Shown: positions 1 to 12,014, counted from the stretch's first letter. The stretch is 64,000 bases of DNA from Sphagnum magellanicum (GCA_021904315.1 CM038911.1:6669390-6733389), one strand, 5' to 3'. Program-made: numbers and translations. The notes: a model not told the origin generated them from the letters alone.

Positions 1-130
1 GTATCAATGGTTTAAACTTTGTAGCTGCCATTGGAACACAATGGTTGTTGTGCAATGACCATAGACTTTAGAGGTTTAATGTGAGCATAAATCTTCCTCG
101 CAAATTGAGTTTATTTTTGTTGCTTTCTTA

Positions 131-370
131 TTGTTGAAGCCAAGATCTTACATTAAGCTTATTGTTTAAATAATTTGTGTTTGGATCCTGGATGTTGCAG
201 ACTTGTGAAAATCAAATGTCAAGTTCAATGACTATTTGTTTTCTAGTTGTTGAAGCTAATAATCAAGTTCTTGCATTAAACTTGTTACTTAAGTAGTTTG
301 TGTTTGGAGTTTAGAGTCTAGATGTTGCAGACTTGTGAGAATCAAGCTTAAATTTTGGTGACTATTGTAA
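131..370. repeat. Two-copy tandem repeat, about 120 bp per unit
   Basis: The stretch beginning ttgttgaagccaagatctta at 131 recurs in diverged form from about 248. Both units carry the shared core gatgttgcagacttgtga. Unit length is about 117-122 bp and divergence is moderate, so the duplication is old. No gene is seen in the first 600 bp. Confidence 0.7.
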
Positions 371-689
371 GGACTTTGGACCAGTGAACATTGTTTGTAA
401 TTTTGTGTTGCTCGAATGAAAATGATTTAAATTTTCCACCTTTGCCATGGATGACTTGCATACTTAGGTACTAAGCTTAAACATTTAACCTTTGAGCAAA
501 TTGAAAAGGTTTTTAATGTTCATCGACCTCTTTTTGAACTTTCAAAATTTGAGGTTTGTTTTAGGTTTCAAATTCCCTAAACCTTTGAGCTTGAATTGTT
601 TTGGTTTTCATATTCTTTATTTGTTGACTTATTTCTGGTTTGTTATTTTGTTCACATCTTGTGGAATTGTCATCTAGTTTTACACACCA

Positions 690-3032
690 TTTCTAATGGC
701 TCCACTAAAACTCTTGCAAATTTTAAGTTCAAGCATTTTCCTATTTATCCTTCTTCTGACTTTAAGTCTATTATGGCAGAAATAAGTATTTTGTTGCCCC
801 CTTCCTTAGAACCTCAAAATGGTAGTAGTAAATCCTCAGTTACAACTAGTGCTTCTTCCTTAGGCACTACTATTGGTGCTAAAAGCCCTATTTCACTTGA
901 TTTTGACCTTATTGTTCCAAAGCCAAAGAACACCATGAAAATTAAATGGGAACTTAACATAATGTTTCAAGATATTTGGGCTACAAAATTGCCTTGGGTA
1001 GAAGCAATGATGGGTTTTAATGGCAAACTATCCATGGTGAAGTGTAAGGTTTGCAATTTTGTTGAGATAAGAAACAAGTTGTTTGTCCTGAAGTTTGATG
1101 GCTTACATAAATATGTTAGGCAACGAAAAGCAATCGTTGCAAAGCGTGATGTGAAGGTGGGAGAATATTTATGAGTTTGAATAACCAACATGTTAAAAAT
1201 GAACGTGACAATTTGCTACAATGCATGCAAGAGATTTTGTAATTGACCAAGTTAATGTTAATTTGCACACTAAAAATAAGTGGAAGTTTTTGTAGTTTGT
1301 GATAGTTTTCCACCTTCTATAACAAGGACGCCCACTTACGAATTATGAAAATATGTGATAATTGTTTGTTTTTGTCAAAGTTCCAAACAACCCTCGACAC
1401 CATTGGAATGATTCAAGTGTTCAAATCATGGTTGAGTGCATGCACAAGATTGTCCTCATAAACACATAAATGGCTATTCAGAAAGCAAGGTTCATTTCTA
1501 CCTCTATTGATGAAATTACCACTATGGACTACTAATCTTAGCTGGGTGTTCATGTGTACCTTGTTGATGGTTAGAAGCATAACCCTATTTTATTGACCTT
1601 GGAGTAGTTGGCCAATGGTGGTATAATAGATCATTTCACAAAGGTTATAATGGACAGTGTGTTCCAGTATGGGGGATTGTTAAAATTTGACTTTGCTTCA
1701 AAATTTATAAGTTTTGGTGCAAATGGAGTTTTAGTTTTCTAGGGTGTAAAAAGTTGGTGTTACAAAACAATTGAATGAAAAAATTGCCCCCTGCATGTTA
1801 GGGATACATTGTGTTGCACATTGAACAAACTTGGCAATACAAACATTGTCAAAACTACCTCTAGTGTTTAAGATTAAAGCAATGCTACAATCAATCTACA
1901 CCTACTATTATAGTCCTAAGCAACATCTAGAACAATAAGAGATAATTTCCCAAGCGTGGAGAATTTTTGGAAAATAATGTTTTGAAGATTCTTCACAATG
2001 TGAAGACATATTGGATTTCAATGCTTTCACTTGCAAAACGGATTTTGACATAATACAAAATAGTTGTGATTTAAATGTTTGATGAACAAGCATCCCATGA
2101 CACAATTAAAACAAGTTTGGAGTTTTTTTGTGATGTTGAAGTGTTCTTGGGATTAACATGTATTATTCCCATGTTGGAATTTATCCAAGGCTTGTCCAAG
2201 TTTGCTCAAAATTAAGACATTTTTATATGCAATTTTGTTATTGTCATCAAAGAATGTGAAGTGTAATTATATCAAACATATTGTGATTAGCATACCATGT
2301 ATGGGCGGAAGGAGTTTAGGCAGTTTTTAGACATAATGGAACATTCAAATGATGTTTTGCATCATGTTTGGCTTGTTGACCAAAAACTAAGCTTGAATAT
2401 CTAGCCTTCTAGTTCTATGGATGTATTTATATGCAATATAGTATGCGCACAATCACAAGTGATTTGAGCTAGGTTTCCACAATTGATTAGTTCTTGGCAG
2501 TGCAGGATGTGAAAAAACAATGCATTGGTGTTACTTGGGGTCTAATTGAAAAGTTATAGCCACACTTCCTTTCACAAGAGATTATGAATGTAATGGGATT
2601 ATTTATCCCCAATTTTGGATTTAGCGAGAAGCTTAACATATTTTCTTGGCATAATTGAACATTTTGAAAGCTCCCTTGCTTGATGAATTGAAGTTAAAAG
2701 CACAAGCTTCCTTCGTCAAAGTGACAATGTTGGCCAATTTTGCTGCAACAATGAAATTTCCTTTAGATTGTAATCCATGCTCTAGGATGTGGGCATTGTT
2801 AACTACTAATCAAATTATTTGTTCTGTTGTCAAAGTGGTTGAAGTTGGTGGAACTATCCATGGCTATGGTCTTAAACAACGTGGAAAATGAGAAGTGTTT
2901 TTTTAATCTATCTTTCATGAAAAACAAATTGAAAATTCAGTTGATAGCCCATTTGGATTTGGTAGTGCAGATGTATGCACAAAGTTTTTACACTATGGAA
3001 ACTTTCCCACATATTGCAACTATCGGATCTTA
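690..3032 (+). pseudogene. hAT-superfamily (ZNF862-like, BED-type finger) transposase, decayed
   Basis: An open stretch near 760-1170 encodes a BED-finger-like start with FQDIWATKLPW, then CKVC and a distal His, as in plant hAT-derived ZNF862/KRBA2-like proteins. From about 1770 a recognisable hAT core follows, including GVTKQLNEKIAP, GIHCVAH and NLAIQTLSKLP, but in several frames with many stops. The end at about 2830-3030 matches the hAT C-terminal dimerisation region (FMKNKLKIQLIAHLDL and a following MYAQSFYTMETFP). Frameshifts and stops throughout rule out a working transposase. I found no terminal inverted repeats, so the element limits are approximate. A second, independently decayed copy lies at about 60.45-63.03 kb. 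Family assignment rests on motif recognition, not a search. Confidence 0.75.
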
Positions 3033-3239
3033 GGACCAACAAAAAAATTCAAAAGGCTATAAATGCATAATAAACACAAAAATTGCACAACACAACCTTA
3101 CAACAAAGCTCTAAACCCTAAACCATGTTTTTCCATATGCATTTATTCTTGCCACATTTTTGCATTTCTGGTTTTTGTACCTTAGTGCACTTGCTGATGT
3201 TTACAGTTTTGGTATTTTTTGAGTTTGTTTGGTGGTTTG

Positions 3240-3545
3240 TTTTTGGTTTTTTTAGTGTTTAGGTTTTAGGGTTAGCTTTTGGGATTTGGGGTTTGAGATT
3301 TCATGGTTTAGTTTCTAAGGTTTGTTTTTGGTTATTTTAGGGTTTAGGTTTTGAGGTTAGATTTTCAAATTTGAAATTTTAAGGTTTAGTTTTTAGGGTT
3401 TATCTTTGGTTTTTTTAGGGCTTAGGGTTTAAAGTTAGCATTTGAAACTTAATAATTGGGATTTCAAATTTTTAAATTAAAGTAGGGGTTGATCTTTAGG
3501 GTTTAGGGTTAGGGTTAGGCTTTAGGGGTTTCGAAGTTTGATTTT
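3240..3545. repeat. Degenerate telomere-like (TTTAGGG-type) repeat
   Basis: The plus strand is dominated by variants of ttagggttt, including tttagggtttagggttaggg near 3501. Units are irregular and interspersed with aagtttgaaatt-like spacers. It resembles interstitial plant telomere-type sequence that has diverged, or an unrelated simple satellite with the same core. It lies just upstream of the HARBI1-like transposase remnant. Confidence 0.75.
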
Positions 3546-3808
3546 TATGGCTCATGGGGACTATATAAAATAGAAAAAGAGTTCAAACCAAACTTTTTAT
3601 TTTCATTTTCATTTTACCACACCTAAGTGTTTTTTTCTCATTTTCACTTTACCACATCAAAATCTTTTTCTTTCCATTTTCACTCTAGCACATCAAGATC
3701 CAAAAACTTGCAAAGAAGAGAAACCTCTAGCACATCAAAGTTTTTCATTTCACCATCACTTTAGCACACCAACATATTTCTCTATTTTCATTTTCACTTA
3801 AGAACAAG

Positions 3809-5700
3809 ATGTCATCTTCAAGCTCAAGCCATGATTTTTTCTCAAGCAAGTGAATGGACTTAGGAAATGTTGTTTGATGAAATGGACTAAGAAGTTATTA
3901 TGTTTTTCCAATGTGCTTTTAATGCTTTCAACTTTGAAGACCTTCTAAATGACAATGAGGATAGGGGATTGAACAATCCATTGATCAAGTGGCAGGGGTA
4001 CTAGATGTTTAAACCACAATGCGAGCCACACCCTCCTTATTCAAGAACACCAAACTTCTCATTGATGGAGTTTGAGGAGTTAGTAAGTTGAGTAGTGTTA
4101 ATAACATCCTCCCATGCTAGGTCCACAAATGAACCTTCTTGGCCTTCAAAGCTGCATGATTAAAAGTAGGTTTTAAGGTCTAAAATTAGGGTTTAGGGGT
4201 TGAAATTAGGGTTTGAGACTGCTTAAGTCTGAATTTTGGGTTTAAATTTGTCTTTTAGGGTTAGGGTTTCAGCATTAAAGTTTGGGTTTTAAGCTCTAGG
4301 GGTTTTGATTTCAGGTCTGAAATTGGACGTTAGGGTTTAAGGTTAAGGTCTAAAATTAAGGTTTAGGATGGCTTAAGTTTGAATTTTGTGTTTAAGTTTT
4401 TTTTTAAGGTTAGGGTTTTAACATTAAGGTTTCAGTTTTAGGCTCTAGGGTTTTGATTTTAGGTCTGAAAATTGGGGTTAGGGTTTGAAATCAAGGTTTA
4501 AGATGCTTAAGTCTAAATTTTAGGTTTAATTTTATCTTTTAAAGTTAGGGTTTCAATATTAAGGTTTAAGGTTTAAGTTCTAAGGTTTTGCTTTTAGGAA
4601 TGAAATTTCAAAACAAAAATTTCAGGCCTGAAATTCAGAGTTTAGGGTTATACTTTTGGCTTAAGGTCTAAATTTAGGGTTAGGGTTTGTGTATTAAGGT
4701 CTAGGTTTTAGGGTCTGAAATTAGGGGTTTCAAGTCCAACATTTGTAGGTAAGTTCTAAAATTTAAAGCTTTAAGGTCTAAATTTTTTGTCTATATCATG
4801 TTAAAGGATGCACCGGTGGTCATGGGGAAACCATCAAAATTGGGGCATGAACAACGATTTTTGTGCCTCATATTGTTCATGAAACACAACAATGTCACCA
4901 TCTATGATGCCTTCATGTGGAACTGGGCAAAATCATCATTATGCAATGATGTGATATTCATTGCATTAACCATGCCCTAGTGGATGAAATCTGTTGGCCA
5001 TCATCTTTTGAAAGGGTTGCCTTGGGTAGCCAATTGCATGAACTACTAGGGTGCCTAAGGTTCATTAATGGGACATTGGTTGAGATCCAAAAGTCATGGA
5101 AAGACACAAAACATTAGACATGGTGTAGTGGCCACAAAAAGATATATGCAATGAACAACACCGTGATTTTGGACCACCATGGATTGTTTATTTATATTGA
5201 TTCGAGCTACTTTGGATTTTATCACGATGTAAGCATTCTTTGCCATTAAGCCATTTATCAAGAGTGGCCAATATTTCACCCATTGGGATGATTGTTTTGA
5301 ATATTTTTTAGAGGATCTAGGGTACTTGGGGGAATAAATGTTCATCATGAGGACGATGGGGAGGTGAGGGTGAAAATTACCACTAGTTATAGACCATGGT
5401 GCCTTCCATGTTTACAACAAAATGCATGTAGGGTTTAAGGTCCAAGTGGAATGGGAAATTGGTGGACTTAAATGAAAATGGAGACACTTCATGAAAAGAT
5501 TTGATTTCACAAAACCAAAATTCTCCCATTTTTTCCAAGTTGGTGTTCTTCTCACCAACTACCTTGATTATCAGTGGATGGACTTCACATACAAGGTCAT
5601 TGGAGATTATAACTTTGACCCTATTGCACAAGGGTGGGTAGGAGACTATTTATGTATAAGTCTAAACTTGCAAAAATTTGTAATTTTGGGTGTAAGGTTT
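3809..5700 (+). pseudogene. HARBI1-like (PIF/Harbinger, DDE) transposase, decayed, with repeat-filled intron
   Basis: A first exon-like block at 3809-4160 starts ATG followed by a Ser-rich run (SSSSSSHDFFSS), as in plant HARBI1-like proteins, and has premature stops. A second block from 4798 reads KHNNVTIYDAFMWNWAKS, the conserved helix before the catalytic core. Near 5150 it reads YAMNNTVILDHHGLFIYID and then YHDVSIL, the region around the second catalytic Asp. The tail is MKRFDFTKPKFSHFFQ and WMDFTYKVIGDYNFDP, a typical HARBI1-like C-terminus. Several stops and frameshifts make it non-functional. The 600 bp between the two blocks is telomere-like repeat. I saw no terminal inverted repeats or TTA-type target duplication. 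Confidence 0.78.
4160..4770. repeat. Telomere-like degenerate repeat inside the HARBI1-like remnant
   Basis: The plus strand repeats gggtttaggggttgaaattag-like units: a TTTAGGG core alternating with gtctgaaatt spacers of about 20-40 bp. It separates the Ser-rich N-terminal block from the catalytic block of the transposase remnant. It is either a repeat expansion in an ancestral intron or a later insertion. Confidence 0.75.
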
Positions 5701-6270
5701 TATAGGGTTTTCAAATATGAAATTAAGGTTTTAGGGTTTAAAGGTCTTTATTAAGGTATGAAAATTATGGTTTCCATATTTGAAATTAAGGATTAAGGTT
5801 TAGGATATAAAATTAGGGTTTAAGGTTTGAAATTAAAAATTAGGAATTAAGTTTCAAAATTAGGGTTTAATGTTTGTAATCATGGTTTATAGACTTGGGA
5901 TTAGGGTTTAGGGTCTAAGGTTGAAATTAGGTTTTACAAACCTAAAATTAAAGTTTTAGGGGGGTAGGTTCTGAAATTAGGGTTTTAAGGTTCAAAATTA
6001 AAGTTTTAGGGGGTTAGGTTATGAAATTAGGGTTTTAAGGTTCAAAATTAAAGTTTATAGGGTTTAGAGTTTATAGGCCTAAAATTAAAGATTAGGGTTT
6101 AGGGTTTGAAATTAGGGTTTAATGTATGTAATTAAGGTTTGTAAACTTGAGATTAGGGTCTAGGTTTTAAGGCTTGAAATTAGGGTTTTGATGTTTGTGG
6201 TAATTTGAAATCAAAGTTTTAAGTTTGAAATTAAATTTTATTGGTTTGAAATTAAAGTTTTAGGTTTAAA
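5690..6270. repeat. Telomere-like degenerate repeat downstream of the HARBI1-like remnant
   Basis: It has the same type of unit as at 4160-4770 (gaaattagggttttaaggtt and variants). A better-conserved internal tandem pair lies at about 5950-6060. The core is again TTAGGGTTT on the plus strand. Together with 3240-3545 and 4160-4770 it forms three blocks of one repeat type around a single transposase remnant. Confidence 0.75.
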
Positions 6271-6289
6271 TCTATAGAAAAATTTGGAT

Positions 6290-7215
6290 TGCATAATAAC
6301 AATGTCTTACATCAATGTGTTAATTACAATTCCAAAATAGACCTAACTTCTATTCTAATTTTTTCTTCTGAAATCACACCTAAATCTTTAGCCATTTTCA
6401 AATTGTTAATTCTAACTTTGTTTTTTTCCCCTCACGATTGATATCCATTTTCCCTAGCAAGAAGGCATCATGGACATTAGATGTAGAGGAGAATTGACTC
6501 ACCATGGTTGCCAAGGTTTTAGAATTTGTGGTTACAATCTCCCCCTTGTTAAGTTTTGCCCTAATGCCTTGCATTTCTCCCGGGGCAATTAATGGGATAG
6601 GATTTGAAGAATTTGCACCAACAAAAGGTGCATTTGACTCATTAAAATGAAGGATCTAACTAGGGCTAAAAAATGAAGTTTGGGTTATAGGTGTGTGATA
6701 AATGAAATTTTGTTGTCTCTTCAAAACATTTTGACTTGCATGTCCATTTATGGATTTTAATTATTCCAAAACCACATCACATTATAATGTGGCTTGTTTT
6801 GAATGTTTTTCATTGGAAGTATGCATTTCAATTCTTTCAAAGGTTCATGTAGATGGTCCTTTAATGTTTCTTCAACAAAATGGGGGTCTGGGTAGGTTTT
6901 TAAGTAATCCTAATAAACAAATTTCCAAACCACATTAGGGATCAATTGAGTCCCATGCTTTTTGCTAGTGTCATACATAATAAAATGACAATTATACAAT
7001 GTTGCAAGTGTGCTAAAGTGTGTAGATTCCACAATTTGCCAAGGCAACCTCTTTCAACAAGGTTGTTTGGGCCTGTGCAATGCCATTAATTTAGAGACTT
7101 GAATTTCATCCATAAATTCATTAACATTTGAAAAATGAACCCATTCTTGAAAATGAACCCATATCCAACATTCACACTCAAATGACCTTAGAAAGGCTAA
7201 GAATGGACCTTAACA
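6290..7215 (-). other. No intact gene; weak minus-strand coding-like remnant
   Basis: No intact gene is present. Read on the minus strand, 7110-6430 gives sizeable gapless pieces such as NVVWKFVY and DYLKTYPDPHFVEETLKDHL. A further piece near 6640-6430 contains FVGANSSNPIPLIAPG. This could be a decayed companion gene of the neighbouring Harbinger element or another transposon gene. I do not recognise the family. Confidence 0.3.
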
Positions 7216-7905
7216 ATTAATTGTTGGTACCATTCAATAGTAATCTACATGAGGCAATTAGGTTCGAATCTGCAAGGTTTACAAGGAGATCGAGAAGACT
7301 AAAAACCAAACCATTTGAAACAAAGCAATGCTTCATGACAAAGCAATCAAGGTTTGGGTATGCAACATTACAAGGTCAAAATGACCATAAACAAACCCAA
7401 TTGAAACATGACTATTCTATTCATAGTATATTTGCTTAACCATTAGGGCTTGAACAAAAACCCAAATAAGCAAGATGGTAGCCCTACCCACCTAAACCAG
7501 TAGCATGAAAAAGGATAATTACACTTACAACTTCAATAAGATCATATGTTAATTCCATTCAAGAGTAAAATATGTACAAAGCAATCATGGTTTGGGCTTG
7601 TGGCATTACCAATAAGGTCAAAAAGACCAAAAACAAATCCACTTCAAACATGACTTTTCTTTCCATGGTAAATTTATTTAACTATGAAACCCTAAACAAA
7701 AACCCAAAACAACAAGATGGCAGCCCTACCCACCTAAACCAATAACATGAAAAAGGTTGGCTACATTTATAAATTCAATCATATTAGTTGTTGGTTCCAT
7801 TTTAAAGTAATATGTACAAGGTAATTAGGGTTTGGATATGCAACACTACCAAAAAGGTCAATTTGACTAGAAAGAAAACCATTTGAAACATGGTAGTTGC
7901 ATTCA
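7215..7905. repeat. Tandem repeat, about 240 bp unit, three partial copies
   Basis: The segment with ggtttgggtatgcaacatta, then caaggtcaaaatgacc, aacatgac and gcaagatggtagccctaccc recurs at about 240 bp spacing. Its cores are near 7354, 7595 and 7835. Copies are roughly 80 percent alike by eye. No protein is convincingly encoded. Confidence 0.75.
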
Positions 7906-8925
7906 TGACCAAAGAGTACAAAATACCAACAAGAACAAATGCAAAATAGGTTATTTTGTCTATTATATAAATCATAAAATATTCAACAAAATTCATATTA
8001 AAGTCATGTATATTTACATACTTTGACTGTACAAAAAATCAAATCTTAGGAACATCCTTGTGTAACTATCTATTTCCAACAAACATTTCAAGCATTCTAG
8101 TTCAAATTATAGGTGGATTTTTAGAGAATGTTTTAAAAGTCTGTAAACTTGAATGGTTTTGTGGTAAGTTGTGTTGTTAATTTTCACAATCTCAAGCGTG
8201 TTCCAAGCATATTGCCCGCAACTTTGTACCAAGACTTGTTAATTTAACAAAGGTGTCACATCATTGATGGGTCCACGAGCATATGAATTAGAATATATTC
8301 AATGAAAAGAATGTTTATGAAAGGAGGGAAAATGTGGCACAGGTGTTTACATGAAGGTTTCTATTCTATGGGTCTTGCGGTAGAAGGCCTTTCCAAATTT
8401 GGTTTTTGGGTAAGTTTTTGGCTTACTTGGTTTTCAATTTCAGGGTATGGGGCGGTTGAAATTCTAATGTAGTTGGAGGAGGATTTTAAAACTTTTTCAT
8501 GAATTTTGTAAGTAATAAAGTTGTTAAAATTTGTAGGATATCACAAAGCTTGTGAGCAAAAATAGAATGTGACCACAATGAAAGTAAGAAACATTACTAA
8601 AGAGTAAAGTTTTTAGCACAACAATCATTAAAAATTTCATCTTTTTCATTTGAAGAATTGGATATAAATATGGTATCTAAGGTTATGGGATAAACTTCAC
8701 CTTAAAAAAAAGACAAGAAGTTGTGCATCTCCTCCTATTCGACTCCTTCCACTTTTAACATCACATGCCATTGGAGGTAATTCAAACCTCATAGGAACAA
8801 GAGCTCCAAAAGTTATGATACATTCATGACCTACAAGTTGTAGCAACACTAGGCAATTTGAATTTCAAACGTTTACAACACAGGCAATTTGAGTTTCAAA
8901 CTAGTGATATAATAGAAATGGCCTA
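7906..8925. other. Intergenic AT-rich DNA, nothing recognised
   Basis: Reading both strands I see no coding motif, clear repeat array or RNA gene here. It separates two repeat arrays. Confidence 0.6.
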
Positions 8926-8929
8926 CTAT

Positions 8930-9790
8930 AGATCTTTGAAACTTCGCACTTGTAGGTCGCAACTTCACACAATCAAAGGAGGAAAAAACCTAATCACAAA
9001 TCTTGTGAAAAAACTCAAAGCCAAAGAGGAGAAAAACCCAAATGTAGATCTTCATAACTTTTCACCTATAGGTCAAAACTTCATATGAGTGAGAGAGGAG
9101 AAAAATCAAAGTGCGAATCTTTAAAGCTTGTGACTACAAGTTGGAGCTTCACACAAATGAAAGGAGAAAAAACTAAAGAAGAGAATAAACCAAGGAGGAA
9201 AAAAATTTGATTGGACATCTTAAGAGTTTCATGTTTGTAGGTCAGAACTTCAAACAAGTTAGAAAGGAGAAAAACCCAATTGCAAATATTTGGAACTTCA
9301 TGCCTACAGGTTGAAGGTTCACACAAGTGAGAGAGGAGAAAAAACTAGAAAAAAGAAAAAATGTATTCAAAAAGACCTTTAAAACTTCATGTTTACAAGT
9401 TGAAACTTCACATAGGTTACATACTTAAAAATGTTTACTACACATATTTGGTAATTTGTATATAAAATTGGAGGTTCACACATGTGAGAAAGGAGAATAA
9501 AGCCAAAAAAGAGAACAAAGCCTATTCAAAATCTCGTCAAACCTTTGTGCCTACATAACACCCAAGTTCCGTAAAGCTAAAAGAAAAGAAAAGAAAAGGG
9601 TGTGGATTCAACACCTTTGCACCTACAAATGTTGAAGCTCCACAAAGGTGACCAAATTTTTTTTTTTGTTGTTGTTGAACCTTTGCGCCTGCAAAATGTT
9701 AGAATTCCACATAAGCGAGAAGAAAGAAAGAACTTTCACCATTGATCCTTTGCGCTTACGCGATGCTGCAGCTTCACATTAGAGAAAGAG
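8930..9790. repeat. Degenerate minisatellite with acttcacacaagtgagagagg-like unit
   Basis: The phrase cttcacacaagtgagagagg, followed by agaaaaaaccaaa and an aactt(c/t)atgcctacaagttg-type stretch, recurs at about 8962, 9068, 9147, 9247, 9317, 9404 and 9473. It persists more weakly to about 9790. Spacing is 70-105 bp and irregular. The strand is strongly purine-biased. No coding function is seen. Confidence 0.7.
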
Positions 9791-9799
9791 GCTATAAAT

Positions 9800-10330
9800 G
9801 TATTATCTAAACTTATCAAAGGAGAGAAATGAGAAAAAGGTTGGAGCTTCTAAGAAGGAGGAGAGAAAGGCATCACTGGTGTCTCAAGAAGATGCACATT
9901 GAAAAGAGCCACAATCATAAACCTACAAGCAACAACTCCACAACAACTCGGCACCAAACTTGGTTGGTGCCAAATTGAGGTGTAAAATCTAGTTCGGTGC
10001 CTTGTTGGGGTGTAGTGTAATTTTTCATGCCATGTTGGGCATTACAAACTAGATTTTGGGCAAATATGGGTTACGAGCCTTGTGTTTTGCGACTTTATGA
10101 AAAATTCTAATAAGTTGGAGTTGTGTGAGGAAGACTATGATTGGTGTGTCAAAGTTTAGAAACAATACAAAGGCTCGAAGAACACTTGCTTTTGAATTGT
10201 TCATTTTGCTCAATGCAAAAGTACTTTTGAAAATGAAACAAGGACCATAAGTTTTGTTTTTGAAAAATCAATCTTGCATTCAAAATACACCCATGGTTGA
10301 TCATGATGATGATGATTTATTTGGCTTTTA
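9800..10330. other. Intergenic DNA with one strong hairpin
   Basis: No gene is recognised. The segment 9950-9971 can fold with an 8-bp perfect stem, ggcaccaa paired with ttggtgcc across a 6-base loop. Related ggtgccaaattgaggtg and ggtgccttgttggggtg phrases follow. This may be a fragment of a retroelement terminal repeat. Confidence 0.4.
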
Positions 10331-10339
10331 AAAAAAGAA

Positions 10340-10760
10340 AAAATCATGGATGAGTTTGATCACAAATGATCACAAAAGTTTCTTCACAAATTTCCACCTA
10401 GACAAGATTGTCAAGAAAGATGTTCCAAAAAATTTCATACCCATTCAAAAATCATCCCCCCCTTTGATGGGTTTTTTAGATAAATATTTAAATTACAAAA
10501 TTTCAAGTACCCATTTGAACACCCAAAGAGGTAAAAATTGGAGGTGTGAGATTTATTTAACTTTTTTTCAGAAAACCATGGATGGGTTGATGACAAACAA
10601 TCACAAAAATTTCTTCACAAAAATCTCTTGTTCCTAAGATTGTCAAGAAAGATGACCTAACTTTTTTTCATACCCAATCAAACATGCCCTCTCTCAAGGG
10701 TTATTTTTGGCGAGCGTAGGTATCCATTTGAAGAGCAAAGAGGTAAAATTCAAGGTGGGA
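10340..10760. repeat. Two-copy direct repeat, about 230 bp apart
   Basis: The phrase aatcatggatgagtttgat plus cacaaaagtttcttcacaaa and gattgtcaagaaagatg near 10344-10430 recurs as accatggatgggttgatgac and so on near 10575-10660. The block between them carries gaggtaaaaattggaggtgtg, which is also the start of the next array. The two arrays may therefore share an origin. Confidence 0.6.
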
Positions 10761-11140
10761 GTAAAATGGGTCATGAATCTTCTTCTTCTTGTTCACAATT
10801 TTCTTCACAAGATTTGTCACATGAAGATGATGGGATTTGATGAACATGATGAAAATGATGAGCAAAAGAGGTAAAATTGGAGGTGTGAATAAAATGGGTC
10901 ATGATCTTCCTCTTCTTCATCATAATCATCATCTTGTTCACAATTTTCTTCACAAGATTTTTCACATGAAGATGATGATATTTGATGAAGATGATGAAAA
11001 TTGATGAAAATGATGAGCAAAAAGAGGTAAAAATTGGAGGTATGGTTAAAATGGGTCATGATCATCTTCTTCTTCATGATCATCTTGTTCGCAATTTTCT
11101 TCACAAGATCTGTCACATGAAGATGATGGGGCTTTGATAA
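10739..11140. repeat. Tandem array of three units, about 130-155 bp each
   Basis: Each unit runs gaggtaaaattggaggtgtg, then aaaatgggtcatgat, a cttcttc run, ttgttcacaattttcttcac, aagatttgtcacatgaagatg and a gatgatgaaaatgatgagc run. Units start at about 10739, 10869 and 11023. They are well conserved, suggesting fairly recent duplication. On the minus strand the array stays open as a repetitive charged peptide (SSSCDKSCEENCEQ-like). I read this as an artefact of the repeat rather than a gene. Confidence 0.8.
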
Positions 11141-11184
11141 CAATAATGAGGTTGGTTCTGACAAGAAGGGGTGGGGCCTGGGGA

Positions 11185-11204
11185 AGGAAGGAAGGAAGGA
11201 AGGA
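11185..11204. repeat. GGAA tetranucleotide microsatellite
   Basis: The sequence is five consecutive ggaa units at the junction between the repeat arrays and the serine acetyltransferase upstream region. Confidence 0.9.
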
Positions 11205-11823
11205 ATATCTGGTTTGATACCACCAAAATGTGCTCACCCCTCCCTCCAGAACTCTTACCCACCTTCCATAGCAGTTTCCTGAAGAGGAAAACAGAGAAAA
11301 AAACTGCACTGCTTCTGAAGAGCCATTGTGTGCGCGGAACAATTTGTTGCCGCAATTAGAGAGCACCAGGTGTTGGTGGTGAATTCTGTTTGACTGGCGT
11401 CTGGGGTACCTAGGCTAAGTAGCTTCAGAGCTGGAAGGCAGACGTCACAACAGGGAAAACCAAAGGGTGGTGTTAGTTGTGTGGGACAAAGAGAGATTGG
11501 CACCAGCTTACATGCATAATACATGTAATAAAAACAGGGCGGAGAGACAGAGAGAGCACAAGAGTAATAGTATTGCTGCCTGGCAGCCATAGGAAGAAAC
11601 ACCAGTTGTGGTTTCCAATTCTTGCACCCCAAGAAGCCTCAGTAGGCTACCAGTCTTGTGGCATCAAACCTAAAGCTCAGTTAGCTAGCGAGTGTCTTCT
11701 GGAATCCTCCCCTTTTTATTGCATTAAAAAGAGCGTTGAAGCTTCCACGTTTCTTGTGCCATTTTTTTTGCACTTGGGTTTGTTTTGCAGGTTTAGGTTG
11801 AGAAGGAAACTAGAGACAGAGAG

Positions 11824-11828
<5 letters not shown>

Positions 11829-11861
<33 letters not shown>
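11829..11861. repeat. (GA)n microsatellite in the presumed 5' leader of serine acetyltransferase
   Basis: About sixteen ga dinucleotides lie 150-190 bp upstream of the coding start. GA/CT-rich tracts are common in plant 5' leaders and core promoters. A gcgcgcgcgc run follows at 11940-11949. A possible intron acceptor (tttgttttgcag) lies at about 11779-11790, so the leader may be spliced. Confidence 0.8.
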
Positions 11862-11862
<1 letters not shown>

Positions 11863-12014
11863 TTTTGGACTTTAGGCCACTGCGAAGGGCCATTTGTCTC
11901 TGTTTTCTATTGTGTGAGGGCACGAAAAGGAGGGAGACGCGCGCGCGCACCGCGCTCTCCATTTGAAAGAAGCAGTTGAGTGCAGAGTGATCGGGAAGCT
12001 TAGAGATTAGCGTA

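Noticed and set aside
3240-6270. A true chromosome end or recent telomere healing site
   Set aside because: The TTTAGGG units are degenerate, irregular and split by transposase coding sequence, and ordinary sequence lies on both sides.
7259-7275. ggttcgaatctgc, a tRNA B-box-like sequence
   Set aside because: No A box, acceptor stem or cloverleaf could be placed around it; it lies in a tandem repeat.
10817-11366. Minus-strand open frames with SSSCDKSCEENCEQ-like repeats
   Set aside because: The frames follow the tandem DNA array exactly and have no start context or homologue; they are a by-product of the repeat.
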